The notes beneath the pieces are model-generated. The model worked only from the letters and a program-made list of their open reading frames with translations. It was not told the origin of the DNA and ran no database searches. The translations under genes and the position numbers were made by a program. Source: Arthrobacter luteolus NBRC 107841 (GTDB taxonomy: Bacteria; Actinomycetota; Actinomycetes; Actinomycetales; Micrococcaceae). From it: 64,000 bases of DNA. Location of the stretch: assembly GCF_001552075.1 (NCBI RefSeq), contig NZ_BCQM01000003.1:310001-374000 (forward strand), written 5' to 3'. Within the stretch, counting starts at the first letter, position 1, and the number at the start of each line of letters is the position of its first letter. This document shows positions 61,684 to 64,000 of this stretch, in pieces.

Positions 61684-63444
61684 CTAGGCTTCGAGCCCCA
61701 GGGCCGCCGCGATATCTGCGGTGGCAGCAGCCAGCCGGTCGGCCGCCGCTGCGCGTGCCCGCACCAGGTCCTCCCGGCCCTCCACCGGCTCAATGACCTC
61801 CAAGTAGCACTTGAGCTTGGGCTCAGTGCCGGAGGGACGGACGATGATCCGGGTGCCGTCTTCGGTGAGGTAGAGCAGTCCGTCAGTCGGCGGCAGCGCC
61901 TCCGAGCCAGTAGACAGGTCCACCGCGGAGACGACGGGGGAGCCGGCCAGCGAAACCGGTGCCTGATCCCGCAGCCGCGTCATCATCCGCGGAATCAGCG
62001 CCAGATCCTCCACTCGGACCGAAAGCTGATCCGAGGCGTGCAGCCCGTGCTCGAGCGCGAGGTCATCCAGCATGTCGAACAGGGTCCGGCCCCGCGCCTT
62101 CAAAGCGGCAGCCAGCTCGGCGATGAGCAGTGCGGCGGAGATGCCGTCCTTGTCCCGGACCAGGGCCGGAGCCACACAGTATCCGAGGGCCTCTTCATAG
62201 CCGTAGACCAGTCCGGGAACCCGGGAAATCCATTTGAACCCGGTGAGGGTTTCCTGATGCTGGAAGCCTGCAGCCGCTGCGATCCGGGCCAGCAGCCGCG
62301 AGGACACGACCGAGTTGGCGAACACCGGAACGCGGCTGGAATCGCTGCGCGGCTTCAGGTGGCCGGAACGGATCCGCTCGGCGAGGTGGGCGCCCAGCAG
62401 GGCACCGGTTTCGTCGCCCCGGAGCATCCGCCATTCGCCCGTGGCAGGGTCCTTCGCCGCCACTGCGGCCCGGTCGGCGTCCGGGTCGTTGGCCAGCACG
62501 ACGTCGGCACCGGACTCGGCGGCCATGGCCAGTGCCAGGTCCAGGGCTCCGGGCTCTTCCGGATTGGGGAAGGCCACCGTGGGGAAATCCGGGTCCGGTT
62601 CGGCCTGTGCTGCCACCAGGCGGACGGAGGTGAAACCGGCGTCACGCAGAACGGCGGTCATGGTTTCGCCGCCGACGCCGTGCATCGGCGTGAGCACGAT
62701 CGACAGGTCCCGTGCGGGGTAGCCGTCACGGCTGGCCAGGGCATCCACCGCGTTGATGTAGTCCGCCACGATGGAATCGGAGACGTCCGTCCAGCCTTCC
62801 GGCGCGGTGTCGATGGAGGACAGCGGAACGGTGTAGTCGATGCGTGCGGCGATCTCGGCGTCGTACGGCGGCACAATCTGGGCGCCGCGGCCCGGCCCCT
62901 TGACCGTCCGCCCGCCCAGATACACCTTGTACCCGTTGTCCAGCGCCGGGTTGTGGCTGGCGGTGACCATCACACCGGCGTCGGTATCCAGGGCGCGGAC
63001 CGCGTAGGCCAGGACCGGAGTGGGCAGGGCGGAGGGAAGCAGGAACGCTTCGATCCCGGCCGCGCTGAAGACCGCAGCGGTGTCCAGGGCGAAGGCCCGG
63101 GATTTATACCGGGCGTCATAGCCGATCACGGCACTGGGAATCCGGCCGTCCGCCTTGCTCTGCAGGAACGCAGCGATCCCGGCCGCTGTCCGCCGGACCA
63201 CTGCCCGGTTCATGCGGCGCGGGCCGGCGCCGAGCGCCGCGCGGAGTCCGGCGGTGCCGAACTCCAGGGTGCCGGTGAACCGGTCGGCCAGGTCGGCGAC
63301 GGCCGCCTCGCCGTCGGCTCCCTGGGCGCCCGCGCGGGTGAGCAGGGCACGCAGTTCAGCGGCTGTGGCCGGATCCGGATCCTCGTCCGCCCAGAGGCGT
63401 GCTTCGGTCAGCAGTTCCTGCAGTTCCATGGCGGTCAAGGTCAT
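61684..63444 (-). CDS. Phosphoglucomutase/phosphomannomutase family protein
   Basis: 586 residues of the alpha-D-phosphohexomutase family. The phosphoserine lies in VTASHNPALDNG near 160, the metal loop is NDPDADR near 320, the substrate loop is RGDETG and the phosphate-binding end is RPSGTEPKLKCY. It interconverts sugar-1- and sugar-6-phosphates, needed for nucleotide-sugar supply or for ribose-phosphate in nucleoside breakdown. The length suits the large PgcA/phosphopentomutase-like subgroup. It lies 30 bases from the purine nucleoside phosphorylase gene, so it may work on ribose-1-phosphate. Confidence 0.88.
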   Translation of the reverse strand: MTLTAMELQELLTEARLWADEDPDPATAAELRALLTRAGAQGADGEAAVADLADRFTGTLEFGTAGLRAALGAGPRRMNRAVVRRTAAGIAAFLQSKADGRIPSAVIGYDARYKSRAFALDTAAVFSAAGIEAFLLPSALPTPVLAYAVRALDTDAGVMVTASHNPALDNGYKVYLGGRTVKGPGRGAQIVPPYDAEIAARIDYTVPLSSIDTAPEGWTDVSDSIVADYINAVDALASRDGYPARDLSIVLTPMHGVGGETMTAVLRDAGFTSVRLVAAQAEPDPDFPTVAFPNPEEPGALDLALAMAAESGADVVLANDPDADRAAVAAKDPATGEWRMLRGDETGALLGAHLAERIRSGHLKPRSDSSRVPVFANSVVSSRLLARIAAAAGFQHQETLTGFKWISRVPGLVYGYEEALGYCVAPALVRDKDGISAALLIAELAAALKARGRTLFDMLDDLALEHGLHASDQLSVRVEDLALIPRMMTRLRDQAPVSLAGSPVVSAVDLSTGSEALPPTDGLLYLTEDGTRIIVRPSGTEPKLKCYLEVIEPVEGREDLVRARAAAADRLAAATADIAAALGLEA

Positions 63445-63474
63445 TGGGATGCCTCTGATCAGGTAAGAGCGGCG

Positions 63475-64000
63475 CTAGAGGGCGCCGATGATTCCGGCAA
63501 GCAGCTTGGAGATGCGGGGACCGGCCTCGACGCCGGCTTCGAGGACCTCCTGGTGGCTGAGCGGTTCCGGGCTGATGCCGGCTGCCAGGTTGGTCACCAG
63601 GCTGATGCCGAAAACTTCCATTCCCGCGTGCCGGGCCGCGATGGCTTCGAGCGCGGTGGACATGCCCACGAGGTCGGCGCCGATGGTCTTGGCGTAGCGG
63701 ACTTCGGCCGGCGTCTCATAGTGCGGGCCGGGGAACTGGGCGTACACCCCCTCGTCGAGGCTGGGATCGACCGTGCGGGCCAGATCGCGCAGGCGGGGAG
63801 AGTAGAGGTCCGTGAGGTCGACGAACGTCGCACCCTCCAGCGGTGACGTGGCGGTGAGGTTGAGGTGGTCGCTGATCAGCACGGGTGTGCCGGGCTTCCA
63901 CTCCGGGTTCAGCCCGCCGCAGCCGTTGGTCAGCACCATCACCTTGGCGCCCGCCGCTGCGGCCGTGCGCACCCCGTGCACAACGGCGCGCACACCCTTG
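63475..64000 (-). CDS. Purine-nucleoside phosphorylase, C-terminal part
   Basis: The 5' end lies beyond the right edge; about 175 residues are visible and the frame runs off the window. Motifs [38 protein letters not shown] and SLVTNLAAG are typical of the trimeric PNP family, which splits purine nucleosides with phosphate into base and (deoxy)ribose-1-phosphate. The following mutase and the deoC gene complete a nucleoside-salvage path. Confidence 0.92.
   Translation of the reverse strand, partial: KGVRAVVHGVRTAAAAGAKVMVLTNGCGGLNPEWKPGTPVLISDHLNLTATSPLEGATFVDLTDLYSPRLRDLARTVDPSLDEGVYAQFPGPHYETPAEVRYAKTIGADLVGMSTALEAIAARHAGMEVFGISLVTNLAAGISPEPLSHQEVLEAGVEAGPRISKLLAGIIGAL

Overview
The window comes from a high-GC Gram-positive bacterium, most likely Arthrobacter or a close relative in the Micrococcaceae. 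The call rests on GC-rich codon use, GTG and TTG starts behind good ribosome binding sites, actinobacterial families (SCO4848-type membrane protein, DUF2505, SufU, actinobacterial glucosamine kinase) and the Mfd and phosphomannomutase sequences. I see no rRNA, tRNA, CRISPR array, insertion sequence or prophage.

Positions 1-25000 are an exopolysaccharide locus. It opens with the end of a chain-length-type membrane protein, an O-antigen-ligase/polymerase-like protein, a lipoprotein with a hydrolase-like body and a 1498-residue secreted protein carrying four DUF4082 modules. A tightly packed minus-strand operon follows: a three-glycosyltransferase fusion, an anchored Pro/Ala-rich protein, an MFS transporter and a TolB-like propeller protein. 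Next are a sugar O/N-acetyltransferase, three consecutive giant LuxR-type ATPase regulators and the polyprenyl-phosphate sugar-1-phosphate transferase that would start repeat-unit synthesis. A recurring CAAGTAGC-type sequence sits in nearly every intergenic gap of this part and may be the target of those regulators.

Positions 25000-32200 hold sufS-sufU, a divergent histidine kinase/response regulator pair, an HPt-like protein without its phospho-histidine, a succinate-semialdehyde dehydrogenase and a VanZ-like protein. Positions 32400-36300 are a TasA/SipW-type surface-fibre cluster whose signal peptidase has an odd His/Cys-rich tail. Positions 36300-45100 contain nhaA, small membrane and DUF2505 proteins, a lipoprotein resembling a metal-site-less Cu/Zn superoxide dismutase, a secreted M28 aminopeptidase and mfd.

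Positions 45100-56500 look like an amine and amino-sugar region: amine oxidase, aminobutyraldehyde dehydrogenase, an MGT-type glycosyltransferase, a TetR regulator, a four-gene spermidine/putrescine ABC transporter, then a glucosamine-kinase-like gene overlapping a SIS-domain gene. The remainder has small membrane proteins, deoC, a 46-codon secreted mini-peptide gene divergent from a stand-alone TPR protein of lower GC content, a STAS protein overlapping a GGDEF-EAL protein, phosphomannomutase/phosphoglucomutase, and a purine nucleoside phosphorylase cut by the window end.

The strongest candidates for undescribed biology are the secreted mini-peptide with its TPR neighbour (RRNPP-like layout), the three-regulator/CAAGTAGC exopolysaccharide regulon, the triple glycosyltransferase fusion and the His/Cys-tailed SipW peptidase.
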